DNA of 64,000 nucleotides from Lottia gigantea (lineage: Eukaryota; Mollusca; Gastropoda; Lottiidae), in assembly GCF_000327385.1 (NCBI RefSeq), contig NW_008709027.1, forward strand, positions 21,840-85,839. The letters run 5' to 3'. The translations under genes were made by a program, and so were the position numbers. A model generated the notes under the pieces. The model was not told the DNA's origin and ran no database searches. It worked only from the letters and a program-made list of their open reading frames with translations. This document shows positions 46,236 to 59,836 of the stretch, piece after piece (the stretch's first letter is position 1; each line of letters starts with the position of its first letter).

Positions 46236-47224
46236 ACCAAATTGTTAAAAACTGTCATCAACTGGATGTCCCCGTGCAATCCATTGTTTAGTTGCAGAAG
46301 CAAACCGATATTCTTTCGAAAAAGCAGAAAATTAGCAACGAGTGACGAATGCGATTTGACAATCATAATAAGCTCGGGTTGACTAAATTCAGTTCAGATT
46401 GATCATATTCTCTTTGATGCTAATTGCTATTAAGAGTCTGGCAGTCATAAGCTCAAAATTACGAAACATTATAAACACCGCGTATGATTTATAACGCCTA
46501 ACGATGTTCAACGAATCATTGTATCTATTTTACCATAACCTTATTGCACTGGTGAAAGTGGAACTGCAAAACCTATAATAATTATGTGGAATTATCATTA
46601 TATAATTGTTTTCTATTAACTGATTTCAATCAGTAGGGTCCCTCTTTTTATCTTGTAAATCATTCTACATGCCTGGTTATTTATTTATGATTCACAAATC
46701 ATAGCAACATATTTTCCAGGTAAGTTGAATACATTATGATATTTAAACAAAATACTAATTTCAAATTAAAGACAGCATCAGGTGTGAATTTAATCTTAAA
46801 CACACAATAAAATGAGAAAACAACACAATAGTTCCTAATTGTATAGTAATAATCTTTAGAAATATGATTTGTATTTCGACTTGTTGTTGGTTAATGTCGA
46901 CAACACCAAATTGTCTAGAATCTTTCCAATTATTTAGCTTGCAAATCAAATCCGTCGACGTATACCTCTGACCAGCCAAATACCCTGCAGAAGGATATCA
47001 AATTGATCTTGCATTACACTTATGATATATTTCCACAAATTGTTGGTTATTAAAAGCTACAATAACACAATATTTTTACTCTTAATATAGTGCTCAGTAC
47101 ATCTTGGAGCGATATAGAAATAGTAAAATAGAAACTGAAACATATTGTTACTAAGAGCTATCGAAGTGTATCAAAGGGATTATAAAGAAGTTTTTAAGTG
47201 AATCAGGGACACATTTAGCATCAA

Positions 47225-47440
47225 TTTGTACCATTTCAATTTTCAGACTAAATCTGTGATGACGTCATTAATCGCCAAATATGCTTTATCACATAAGGCC
47301 ATTTGCGATTAAAGACTTCATCAAACACTTAGTTTTGGTGAATTGCAATAACCACAGACGTCTGGTTGAAAATTTGAATGGAGCTAATTGGTGCTATAAG
47401 TGTCTCCAATACACATAAAAGATTTTAAAAATTTACAATC
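47225..47440. repeat. Dispersed repeat pair member 1
   Basis: Shares with 61600-61725 the ordered blocks TTGTACCATT(T/C)CAATTTTCAG, GTGACGTCAT-like, AACCACAGACGTC and ATACACATAAAA. Diverged; family not recognised. Confidence 0.55.
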
Positions 47441-49281
47441 CCTTAAAGAATAAAAGACTTTTAATCCCGAAGAATTTGGCACAAGATCTCTACCTGTTAT
47501 GAATGTAGTGAAATAATTTGTAAAAGTTGGCCTGTTTCTCCATCTATCTATTAGGTCAATTAGTTATTAAGTTTGACAAGCAAACTAAAAACATCTTCTA
47601 ACATTCTTGTTGTTAAACGTGAAACATACACAATTTTCTTTGATATTGACCAAACAGATTGGATCTTTTCATTTATTCACTTCACCTGTTTTACCACATT
47701 AATTGAGTTATTATCATTCCTCCAATCTTATTTTAACTCTGAAATATTACTGTTAAACAAGTCAAGCGTCATTTTATATTATAACAACATTTCTCCAAAT
47801 CGAGCACACCCTTCAATAAATTTGAGTTTTTAAAAGATTCATAATAATAGGTCCGATTACTTCATACCTAAAATGAAATTAGTCCGAAATGTCTGGGATC
47901 TTTCTTACTATAGTGTCCTAAATTACTTCGACAAATTAAGTCCAGGTTCAGCAGGGACTACAAGAAAAATTTCCAAGGAGGCCACAAGCCATTCTTTCAC
48001 TATGTAAAACGATAATTAAAAATTTGAATGTGGGGGGGGGTATAAGCATTAATATTAATATGTAAGTTGATCTTTTATCGCGTAGACAGCGCTTCAGAAT
48101 TGAATCCATCATGCGTTGAAATCTATATTGAAGTAAATGTAAGTAATCAAGTAACAAGCAAACCCATATCCAGCTAAAATGCAATTACTAAATCGAATGG
48201 CTTAATTAAATAGAGTGGCAAGTCCAAAAAATGAAAATAACCTACTTCAAAGTTATATATAAAAGTTATATAATTTTAGTAATTGCATGTTTTCATATAA
48301 ATAACCAAAAAGGCTTCATAGAACCAAACTAACTGGGTTAACTTTAACGCAACGTTTCGACGTATTCTCTCGAATATCTGCATATAATTATGTTATTCAC
48401 TTATTGAATTTCTTGAATTGTTTTATTCCAAAAATGGTTATATTTCTAGAATCAGATACGTGGTATAGGACTTTATAGTTTGGTTTTAAACAACACAACG
48501 TAATTAATAGTTTATAGTTTCTCACGCTAGCATGGGCTTTATTTTTCCATGTCAAAGTAATCCATAGCAAATTATTTAAGTGCATCTGGTTTAAATTAGA
48601 CTACAGTTCGATTACTTTGATAGGAAGGAATGTTTTGAATTAGTTAGAAGTAAAAGAATTTCAGCTCATGCCAAGCTAAATAAAACCATATTTTGTTTTC
48701 TCTGTTGTTGAATAAGCAAATTTTCCCCAGATCCCCATATTTTAGTAATTAACGAGAGGTCGAATATAATCCTGTCTTCCGTTTCGTTTTACAGTGTCAG
48801 GTTAACTTATAAACTAATTGATTGCTAGCAACCAGAGCAACTGAAGTTTATTAGGATACAGTTTTCAAACACTTTACGAAATAAACAATATTGGTTATGT
48901 GGATGCAGAGCAGAAAAACTAAGTCGAAGATCGGCACCGTGTGTTCTGAGTGTGTCCGGTCTCCCTAGAGACACTCGCGCCACAGTACTGATTGTGGGGA
49001 TCAAATTCAATTTTTTTTTACGCTGATAAGTTGACGAGTGACCTCGAAGACGGGGAAAAACTTGGATTCTACAACAATGTCTTTAGTAACTTCAGAACAA
49101 ATAATTTCATATTAAACACCTTCATTTCATTTGTCTAATTAAAGATATTGAATCTATGATCAATCTATATTATAAACTAAGTTTTCTTACATGTTTGTAA
49201 ATATGCTAAATACATCAGAATAGCAGAATCAAACTACTCTGAAATAACATCAAAACAAGTTCTAGATGTTTTTTTCCAAAA
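47441..49281. other. Probable intron; no gene seen
   Basis: No coding pattern; includes a short G-run near 48030. Confidence 0.4.
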
Positions 49282-49555
49282 TTGGATAAGTGAGCTTATA
49301 TATAAGTTGGATAAGTGAGCTTATATATAAGTTGGATAAGTGACCTATATATAAGTTGGATAAGTGAGCTTATATATAAGTTGGATAAGTGAGCTTATAT
49401 ATAAGTTGGATAAGTGAGATTTTATATAAGTTGGATAAGTGAGCTTATATATAAGTTGGATAAGTGAGCTTATATATAAGTTGGATAAGTGAGATTTTAT
49501 ATAAGTTGGATAAGTGAGCTTATATATAAGTTGGATAAGTGAGATTTTATATAAG
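49282..49555. repeat. 25-base minisatellite, about 11 copies
   Basis: Unit TTGGATAAGTGAGCTTATAT plus ATAAG. Two unit types differ at GAGCTTATATATAAG versus GAGATTTTATATAAG, and the last half of the array alternates partly between them. The open minus-strand frame across it is only a consequence of the repeat. Confidence 0.9.
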
Positions 49556-52500
49556 TTTTCATATTCTATTAAACTATGATCAACAATATAAGTCATGTTT
49601 TGGAAAGTGAGTTTAGGAATAAACTGTAATAAATCAATTCTAATGAGCTATAATGTTATATGAAATATAAGAAATACAGTAATGTTCAATGTCATTCTTT
49701 CCTTTTCATTATTCATAAGCATTTGACTTATTGATAATGGGTTATAGTATTGAAAATGATTGCTAAAGATAACAAACATGTATATTCAAAAGTATAAGAG
49801 AAACATTAGTTTTCTTTGGCTTTATTGTCTATAAAGACAATGTTTTCCGGTTATAGAATGTGGAAGAGAATAAATAATTAACTATGTATTCGAGTCAAAT
49901 GAAGACTCGGGGGAAGTTGTAAGAAGATATTAAACAATTAGTACGCCTCAGCCAACTGCATAATAAATAAAGATTGTCTTGTAGCAAGATATTCCCAGGT
50001 GTTATGTTGTTGATTTACTAATGAATTATTTCTCTTGGTAATAGAGCATTTAACTTATTTTTGCTACTTATTTAACATTATTTCATATAACTGCTTCAGA
50101 GTAAACTAATTACTTTGAAAATAAGTAGTTAACGTATTGGCGGCAAGTTTGAATTAAGATATCTTTTTATAGATATTTTGGCACTGAACAGAAAATAAGT
50201 TGAGTAGACATGACAATGGACTTTGAGGTTCACTCTCTAACTACAATGTTTTCTGAATTGAATTTTGGCATAATATTGCATATCAACTTCAAAATGTTAC
50301 TGAGAGTCTTAGATTGTCATTGGGTTTATTAAAACTTAGTATTTATAAACATGATTTTCCAGACTATTTCAAATGTAACATCACTGAACCTTATATTTCT
50401 ATGGACCCGAATACATTCTAACACAAATGACATAAAGTTGAAAATTGTATTTTGGATTTTTTTTTTAAATGAGTGAAAATTAAATTAAAACTCAATGTAG
50501 TCAGAGAGTGTAGGCATAAATATTACTTACTTGGGGTTTGTTTTAAAAGCACATTTTGTTTTAAAAATGTAAATAAAAGATATATGCTATATAGGCTAAG
50601 TTTCTCCGATGATATAAGAAGGTAAATATACATACTAGACTACATCAAATAATATAATAAAGTATAAAATGAGCGGTAGATTTTGTTGTATGTCCTGAAT
50701 TCATAGAATGTCCTCTTATGTAGGCTACAGTGTTATTAAAATATGGCTTTCAATATGTGCTCGATATGATAAGGAATCTTTCATGCGTCTTTTACTACCA
50801 TATACGACAGATGTTTGAAATATACACAAACAAGCACTCGTATCGAAATAATTTACATACATTTCACAGACGAATTGAGAGTAACAGTATTTCTTGTGTT
50901 GGTGATGAATATATATCTTGTCTCCGAAGGCAAGATGTTGGTTTCACTAGAGATTACTGTAATATAGAGAGAAAATTGTGAAGTCAATTGATTGTAAAGA
51001 AAAACGATGAAAACACAGCGATTCTACACCAGTCTTAATTTGATAGATTAAATAGAAGTGTGTAAATCACCATCAATTCTCTCTTATCATCAACTAGGGA
51101 CATCTTTGCTATATTCAAATACTCTCGACCAAATACCTCTTCATTATATCTCCCTATAAAAACAATTCTCTAAGGTTTCACTGGCTATAACTTGGAACTC
51201 ATGGTGTATTGAAATCAGAAACAAGAAAGTCATTTAACGACCAGTGTAGTCCAACCATAAATCAATGGAGATGTAATAAACCAGATTTATCTCAATTCTC
51301 ATATAAATACTCTAGGTTGATTTTCACTTTTAAACCAATGTACAGGCAATCTTCCATAATTGAAATCTGGTAGACCAAATATACTTTCACGTGGACCTCC
51401 CTTTTCTTTCTGCTCCTTTACCATTTTATATTTTTTTGGATATACAAAATCAAAATCTTTGAGTTACCATATGTATTGCTATGTAATATCCTGGTAAAGG
51501 CATCACTTCAGACCAATTTTGACCCTGTTCGCGACTTACATGCCGAGATATCGTGGCTAACTTCCATGTGATTTTCGATCCGAGTGAATTGACATTCTGA
51601 TTTATCAGCCTGTTGGGAAGGATAGGTGCTCGTTTTAATGAAAAATATACTCCAAAATGTAGAGAAAAGAGGCCCAAGTTACACATCTTGCAGCTAAGTT
51701 TTAGAGGTCGAGAGCTCTTTGAAAGGTTTACGCAAAGGTTTTTCACAAACGAAATGTAAAGATCATGAAACATTCACGTGCATTGTATTGAACCGTACTA
51801 AATTAACCTTGGTGTGGTGCAATTTTCATTGAGTTGCCTAAAAAGTGTGTTATGATGTTGTGGTATATTTAGATTGCCTTGATTTTTAAAAACATGAAAA
51901 AAGTTTTAAATATTTACATAAACTGTAACCATGCATTGGATATAAACTGAACTGTGACCTTATATCTGTACATGAAATTATATAAAATATCCCAACGACA
52001 TGTAAAATAGATTAAAAATATATTTTATTAGGGAAACAGGGTAATGTCTTCACCCGATTGTCATTCAACCTTAAATTGTTTAAACCATCAAGCTCTCAGT
52101 TTCTCAACATTTTAACTCATTAATAGCACATCTAACGAACGAGACCTTCAAATAAATAGTAAAAACATAGATAATGTCGATAAATCCAACTTGCACCGAA
52201 TATACCACATCTTTATATCTAATATGTATGTTGCCTTTCATAGTAATGCTACATGTTACATATCGGTTTGCTTAAATTGAGTCATGTAATGAATAAAAGA
52301 GTTTAATGTTCAAATTTGTAGGATGGTATACATGATATTTTATATAGTTTTATAATGTAACGATCATAACGACTTAATGATGTTAAAGGTATGATAAATG
52401 TATGATCTAAAGCGTGAGATTGATACATGTTGTGGTAATGATGTGAGTGATAAAATGAGCATGTATTTATAATAATATGCGATATAAGGTATGATAATGT

Positions 52501-55500
52501 ATGATGTTAAAGGTAAGACAAAGGGTTATGATCATGTGTGATGGTGTATGATTAAATATAAGCAATTTCATATTAGTAAACAGTATGATCAATGTTTGAC
52601 GGAATATGGCTAATCATGGAAGGCATAAGGCTCAATGTCAATATGTGAATACTCGCCGCACATTGGCCGATGTAAAGGATAATAAAGCTCGACACAAATG
52701 CCTTATATGACTTCCTGTTCCGGTTGACTATGGTAAAATCAGATGTTTCAATGTGTTAAGCGATATATATCTGACAGTATCTGACTATCTCATTGACATC
52801 AATTTAGACTAAATCGACTATGCTACCAGAAATTGACCATAACTCTCAATAATTCCAGTAATACACATTGTTTGATGGAAAGATAAAATCATTATAAGCA
52901 CAAGGAGAAAACGACATGTACGTGTATTCAAATAAGTCAAAGAATATCACTCTTGTGTGTCAGTACTTCTGTGATCTGTAACTATAATGATTGCTATAAT
53001 ATGGTCGATACATCTGTTGGCTTCTTGTTCATCATTTCTGCTTTTCTCATCAAAGATCGTAATATAAGACGTACCTCTAACCATCAGAAATTGACCAGAC
53101 GCTAATCGCCCGTAGCTCACGGGTTAATAATTAATGTACAATTTTATTCGATCATCTTTTACCAACTATGATTTGTTCCACTAATTTGATTTCATGTCTG
53201 GTTAGATACAGAATTGGTAATTTTTTTCATATTGTCTGATTTCTTTTATGACCCAATCGTTTTCGCTGGATAGTCTGAAATTTTCCAGATCTACTCGGTT
53301 GTGACTTTTACAATCCCCCTGATCCCTTTTCAAAGTTATATCAACATATAGATAGTATCAATAAGATTAGAGCTGAATTGATGGTATTTTTATCTGTTAA
53401 AAGGTTGAGTATCAACAGTAATCTTTGATTATTGAATGCTAGACAGGAATGGTTTAAGGAGATTTCTAGTTGACGTGGAGACCCATATCTTCTCTAAACA
53501 TTGACGTTCATTTTACATTTCATTTTATTATCAATGACTAAACAGAACATTGATTTAATTAACTAGTCTGGCTAACATATCAACAATTACCATATTTGCT
53601 CTTATAGTATCGACAGAATTCAGGTATTGAATCCAATGGTATCACAAGCATGGCGTTGAAAATTTGTTTGAGGCAAAGGAGTTAACAAAGAATGTTTAAA
53701 GTTGAACATGTGGTTTCTATAAGAGTTTGGCATGTTATTCACTACTCTATTCCCCCGTGTAATAAGTTAAAGTCAAGTTGAGAGTAATTCTAGTTGAAAA
53801 GTTGGACTGTAGAATGAATGGTGCATCATGAGATATTTGCCTTTCATCTGATATCCTTATCGTACTTGTTAAACATCTTGTGTTTTCTACCGCCAATTTT
53901 ATATGACTCGCTGTTGGTGGCAATCAAAAATCTGTCTTGTTTAATAAAGATAGGGCCCTACCAGAATGTAATATATTTGAATTTTTACCCTCAATTTGTC
54001 TTCAACTGATACAAATTAACCTCATGTTTTCTTTGGATGTCTTCAAATAAATTCTGAAAATTATATATCAAGGGTTGTTGGTCTCATGTATCATGTACGA
54101 TACCTTGTACAACTAATGAAATGAAATGAGTTTTACGCCCCACTTCTCTGTTCCCAAATATACTAGCAATGTATAGGTGTATTGGCATGGCATCAACCTA
54201 TTCCCTTTCAAGTTACAACTGTAGGGAAGTCTTGAACGTGCAGAGTCTGTAGCACATGTTTCCTCTGTATATTATCATCTTCAAATTCCTATAAAATATA
54301 TCCATGTTTAGTCAAATTTGGAGTGCCTAAGTTAAACCAGGGAGTGATTATCTATGGGCTATGGTTGCCCGACAATTGTAACATGAGTGAGGTAAATAAT
54401 TTGTCTACTGTTGGACCACTTGTTAATAACTTATATGATTAAATATCACTTAAACCATCGTCTAAAATATCTTAGTCTCAAGGCTCATCTTGGGTTAAAA
54501 TAACATGTAATAATAGACAAAGTAAAAGGACTACACAAAGTGTCTAATTTAATTACGTGGTATCGTGGCTGTGTTTGAAGACTTGTCAGTTTTAACTCTC
54601 TACATATATTTTTAAATCATCTCTAGTATACATGAATAATTCAGAGATGGTGAATGTACCATACTTTGTGAAGGTGATGGTTTTGGACATTCTAGGCTTC
54701 ATTTCTCAACAAGTAACATGCTGTTACAACATAATGTGGATTTCTCTTGGGGAACACTATTTAAAAAATAGTTCAGACTGGAATGACTTCCATATATCCC
54801 AATAGGTCAATTACTTGTAGGCTTTACAGCGTTCCTTGACATTTTACATTCTTGGTAATATATGACTTAACATTTCAGCATTTATAATACAGACATCATT
54901 AATGCGTTTATTTACCATTCGTTCGTGCGTTCAATGTGAAAAGGTCAGACAAGGCGAAAAGACAAAAGAAACATTGTTTAAAGTGTGAACACAAAACTTC
55001 TAATAAATCTGTTATATAATACAACTTATAACTTATGTATTTATTATATTATAACGACTTCACTTCCGTATATACTTGTATATTTCCTCTCATATTGCCC
55101 CCAGATCAACAGTTCCGCCATTACAGACTTTCTGATATCATATGGTCAACATCCCAGTAGATAGATAAACTTGTCGTCAAGGTTACCAAAATAACACCAG
55201 ATGAATACAATCTGTTGACATCACTCTTGGGCTTTGAAATGTGTTGACTTCTGTTACTAATACAATAAAACACATTCTCTGAATTTTATGTTCTAGCTGT
55301 AACAATCCTGTCACTTAGTTGTCCCTCTGGTTTAAATAAATTGAAATTAAACATGGCTGTGTAGTCTGGACAGTTTTTAATAAAATACAATCTTCAGTCT
55401 ACACTACATTGAAAGGTTGTTCATTGCATAATTATGTTATGAAACTTAAAGTTTAGTGGACAACAAGTAATAATTGACAGTATCTTGATTCGTAATATTA

Positions 55501-56861
55501 AGGGTGGATTCCTAAACTATCGAAAACATATGCTAACTGTCATGACATCACTCGTGATACATACCTTGGCTTACATATTATATTAGTGCTATAGAATCAA
55601 TGGTTGTTGAACTTGTATCAGGATGCCAATACCACACTAGATATCGAAATGTACAATTACAAATGTATATGAAAATTTCTTTTTACAATAATATAAAGGA
55701 TATGCTTGAATAATTGATATTCTAATATTGTCTTAATAATGTACATTGCTTTCAGAAAATGTTTGTATTTGACAAAGTATATCTACAATATAACGCTCAA
55801 TACTTCAATTTACACACCAAAATAGACCATATTAGTTTATTGTATTTGCACCATCAATACTACAATATTTCCCATAACAAATGCAAAACCCAGATATTGG
55901 AAATACGTTAGTTCATTGCCAGAATCGATTCAAATAAACTTGAAAACGTTCTCAACAGAGCAAACTGCTTCAAACCGCAGATCAATTTCTGACCCATAAA
56001 TATGCCATGTCATATGCCACTATGTCTCATACAACTAAAAGGGTAAACAAACTGTAAGCACAAAAGCATATTTTTTTCCTAAAACTTTGCATAAAGAAAT
56101 ATGTAGCAAACTACCCTGTTCATACACATGCTGTGTATAATGTATAATATTTATCGTATTGTCACTATTGTATAAAGTGGCATTGTTTACTGGTAACCTA
56201 AATAGTTGCTATGTGTGTCAGTTGTACGCTAATTGCTGTGTATATAGTAATGGCTAGTAATTGTTGTGTATTGTATGTTAATTGTAATTAATAAGTAATT
56301 ATTGAAACATTTAACTTGAATTATTGCTGTGTATGTTGTTTTTTATTAATGTTTGTTCAGTAAATGAACGTGAGGTAAATGAATTATTGTTCCGTGTGTT
56401 GTATGGTAATTGTTGTGTATACAGCGTTTTGTATACAGTTACAGATCGTAAATAATGTATAGTAAACGTTGTATAATGAATCACTGTTTTGCCGAATCAC
56501 TAATTCATACTTATTTCGCTATTCATATTGTTATACTAGCCATTATATTTGGATGGGGGTCATCGGAATCAGATTCTGATATCTGGTATATCTAGTATTG
56601 CTTTATTCATAATTGCTAATCTGTTTTGTATTAGATTATCCGATAATACACATCTGTCATTTATTGTATGATATTCATGTATCACTATCGATCTAATGGA
56701 TTACAGTAGTCAGTTAGACTGAATAATTTAACATCGCTATATAGTTTAATATTCTATATGACAAGAAGACCTTAATTAAGTTGGGTCTTTTGTAATGATG
56801 TTATATCGCTAAAACGCTACCACACACACCGTCTGTTATATATATTATCTTTATTTATATT
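49556..56861. other. Probable intronic DNA; no gene seen
   Basis: AT-rich. Weak internal repetition at 52370-52560 (GATGTTAAAGGTA, GTATGAT) and at 56190-56460 (TAATTGTTGTGTATTGTATG). No exon candidates with convincing coding pattern and splice sites. Confidence 0.4.
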
Positions 56862-56965
56862 TATCTTTATTTACAATATTTTACACCATTTCTGGTCAAT
56901 TGCAATATATTAAATAAGGAGTATAAGCACACAAATTAACAGCATCAAGTATATTTGCAATTGAT
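56862..56965 (-). repeat. Dispersed repeat, copy 2 (LINE/SINE 3'-end-like)
   Basis: CTTTATTTACAATATTTTAC, ACCATTTCTGGTC and AAATTAACAGCATCAAGTAT, matching 38646-38760. Confidence 0.5.
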
Positions 56966-57639
56966 ATCTTTTATTTTGCTAAACATTAAAGTGACTATAT
57001 TTCATCTTGTAGGTTCCTTTGAGAATAGCTGTAGACAGGGTTAGAAAATATATATTGATATATTATACATATGGTATCACATCGCCAATAAAAATATATT
57101 AAATTATTTTAGGGATCTATTTTTCTCTTAGATGTTTCAGATCTTACAAACTAAATAGACACCGTCTAGTCTTGTTTTCTTCTATACAATCTCTAGAGGA
57201 AACCAAACTAGTCTCCGTATAACAAATTCTTATAGAAATAATCCAGCACGTTCTCTTGATGAAATTTGTCAGCTGATAATTTGTTGAATCAGGCCATTTT
57301 GTCAACATATTTCGCTGAATTGATTGGCGTTAACAAGATTTCCATGGTGCCTTGACTCGACATTTAAACACAAATTACAAAATTTAATATAATCAGTGGA
57401 TGAATACCAGTATTCAAGATACAGCAGTCCTTCTTGATTTGTTTATTCTCTTCACAATTCTCTGATTCCTGTCGATCGTCAAGACAAGAATTGACTTGGT
57501 TCAACGTTTGTTTAAAAGGTCCGCCGCATCTTCTGAAGTCATTGAATTATATTACCATCGATATTGACTGGTGATTTTACAACAACGCATAAAATCATTT
57601 GTTTGTGAATTACAGTACAGTATATTATAGTATATTATA

Positions 57640-57740
57640 ATAATAATAATATTTTATTGCAAATATTACGCCATATATGGCCAAAGCAATGTTGAACAAC
57701 ACAATACTAATAACAATTGATCAAAAACTGTACAAAATTT
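57640..57740 (-). repeat. Relative of the same dispersed repeat family
   Basis: TAATAATAATATTTTATTGC then CGCCATATATGGCCAAAGCA. Same layout (TTTATT, Cys-free AT block, CCATnTnTGG) but more diverged. Confidence 0.35.
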
Positions 57741-58620
57741 AAACATTGGATACCGACCCGGTATTCATATAAACACGTTTTTACGCACTGGCCCGCGATT
57801 CTGAGTCACAGCGCATGCGTCAAGCATACTTTTACTAACCAAAATGACTACCAAAACGTGATATAAGGATGGAGTATCGGCACTTTAAGACCAGACAAAA
57901 AAATCGGGAGTTGCTCCGATCCATTTTAGAACCATTTCTTTAAAGGATTTTTACCAATACAAAAGCCATAAGGTTTGGTATCTATACAAATCTAGACTTT
58001 ACCGAATATTCGGTGCCCCATACGGTACCACAAAACAGTCGATGGGTAAGCTTTCCCTCTCTCCGTACAACCCGGTAAAGACGAGGGAGAAGCTAAGCAA
58101 AGTTATAGCTAGAATATCCTCAATTTGCGCGGTAATTGCAATAAACTGGTCACAATTATGTCTTTATTGATATCGTAATTAGTCAGAACACCTGATATTA
58201 TATGCCACCCAATGGCCAATCCGTATGTTTCGCTGCCAGATATTTTGTTTTTTGCTTGATAATCGACCAATACAACTCCTCTTTAATCTTCATTGTCCGA
58301 GAAGCAAAGAAATAAGAATAAGCCGTTGTTGTTGTTGTTGACGGAAAATGCAGCGAAAATCATCAGTGTGCACACCATCAGTATTTTCCTGATATTACGT
58401 TAAGGCACCATTTTTGTTATTTATGTTGATGATGTAACCTTCATATAGCACGTTATCATATAAACAGAATAAGTGCCTTCCCACGTTCATATAAAAGGGG
58501 GAAAATTCCATCGCGGGTAACCGAGCCAATTCGGCTCACCGGACTGGTCCGTTATATAAAACCAGGCCCTTACAGTAATAAAGTACAGACGCTAATTGAA
58601 CACACCGCATGCTGACCTCG
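57741..58620. other. GC-richer island with TATA-like box
   Basis: This stretch is noticeably richer in CG dinucleotides than its surroundings (GCCCGCGATT, GCGCATGCGTC, TACCGAATATTCGGTG, ATCGCGGGTAACCG). It contains palindromes such as ACCGAATATTCGGT at about 57999 and GAGCCAATTCGGCTC at 58523. TTATATAAAA lies at about 58552. It may be a promoter region or a non-autonomous element; no coding frame was found. Confidence 0.35.
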
Positions 58621-59749
58621 GATGATTCATATTAAAGCGTGGAATTTACCTAGAAGCTTCCTATCTTGTCATAAAAAGACATAAACATGACTTCCTAGAA
58701 AAAGGTCAACAATGTAATCAGATTGTTTCGAACGACATTTAACTAAAAATGTGTTGTTCAGTTTCGTGTATTGAATATTGTGGAAAAGGTTGCCACATAT
58801 TTTTATAGTATGTTATTTCAATGAATGTCAAGCAGCTGAGTCCTGCCGGAATATTTCCATATGCTGTAGAAACACATTTCAAGTTATAAAATCCAAGTTG
58901 TAGAACTTTTTTCCGTTTGATACAAGCCATATCTTATTCAAACCATTTGGTGAATTACATCGATTATTGGTAATAAATAATTGAAAGATTCTGGTTTCTA
59001 TAATTATGTTATCAGTTATATGCACTCGGTCTCATTATATACAGTTTCTGCCGCGCCAGCTTCTACAGTCATATAAGGACGTGCAACACTTGATCATGAC
59101 GTGAATAGAAGCAAGGAATCAGAAATCGTGATATATGGATTCTATCAAGAGAAAATGAGAGAATTAAGTGATAGGGTTTCAACATTACTGTCAAATATCT
59201 CAAACACAACTCGATTAAAAACACATAAAATTAACCCTGTAGAAGACTAAAGACGAGATTGATTATGTGTGTATTTAATGTCTGACTTAATATTCAATTT
59301 CTATTTCAGGTTTTCTGTCTCCGTTTTCTAACACACTATATATTTCTATTGTTTGTATAAATCGTCTATCAAACTTGGTTAAATCAATGTTCTTGGAGTT
59401 TTGTTCATATTTTTCTATGTGTCTATGTTCTGATAAAATACGCTAGTCTGTTTGAAGCGATTCGGCATCCAGATCTTCCAGTCTGTCATGATGCTGTTTT
59501 TATCATTACTCGTTTTTAAATTATATTTATTGCTTTGTTTTGTCTGAACTTCTAATGTGTTATGACTGTGTCCAGACCAATGTTTTGATTTGGTGGTACT
59601 GTTGTCTGTAGTAAATTCCTACACTGTTTCTATGGACAAGATTAATGTTGGACGTCCATTCCATCTGTTGGTATATACTTGTCTTTTATGAGATCTCTGT
59701 AATCTGGTTGTTTCATAGTTTAAGGAGTTGACATTTTTGTGTATTTTAG
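58621..59749. other. Probable intron; no gene seen
   Basis: AT-rich; the right end is the polypyrimidine tract of the exon at 59750. Confidence 0.4.
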
Positions 59750-59836
59750 GGTCCAAGTTCGTAATGCAATTCAGATCAAGGATAGAATGGTGGAAAGTTG
59801 TAACATGCCATCAACAATGAGTATAGATGTCGAAGG
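59750..59836 (+). CDS. Candidate shared exon 2 of the MRRGSR gene
   Basis: The acceptor TTTTTGTGTATTTTAG precedes 87 coding bases, and a GTGAGG donor follows. Entering in phase 2, as exons A and B require, it reads VQVRNAIQIKDRM then VESCNMPSTMSIDVE with no stop, and leaves in phase 2. The joined peptide would extend the helix of the first exon (KLQRR-VQVRNAIQIKD). The exon is short and no family is recognised, so its reality rests on phase, splice sites and codon use. Confidence 0.5.

Noticed and set aside
49345-49596. 83-residue repetitive minus-strand open frame
   Set aside because: Produced by a 25-base minisatellite; not a repeat protein.
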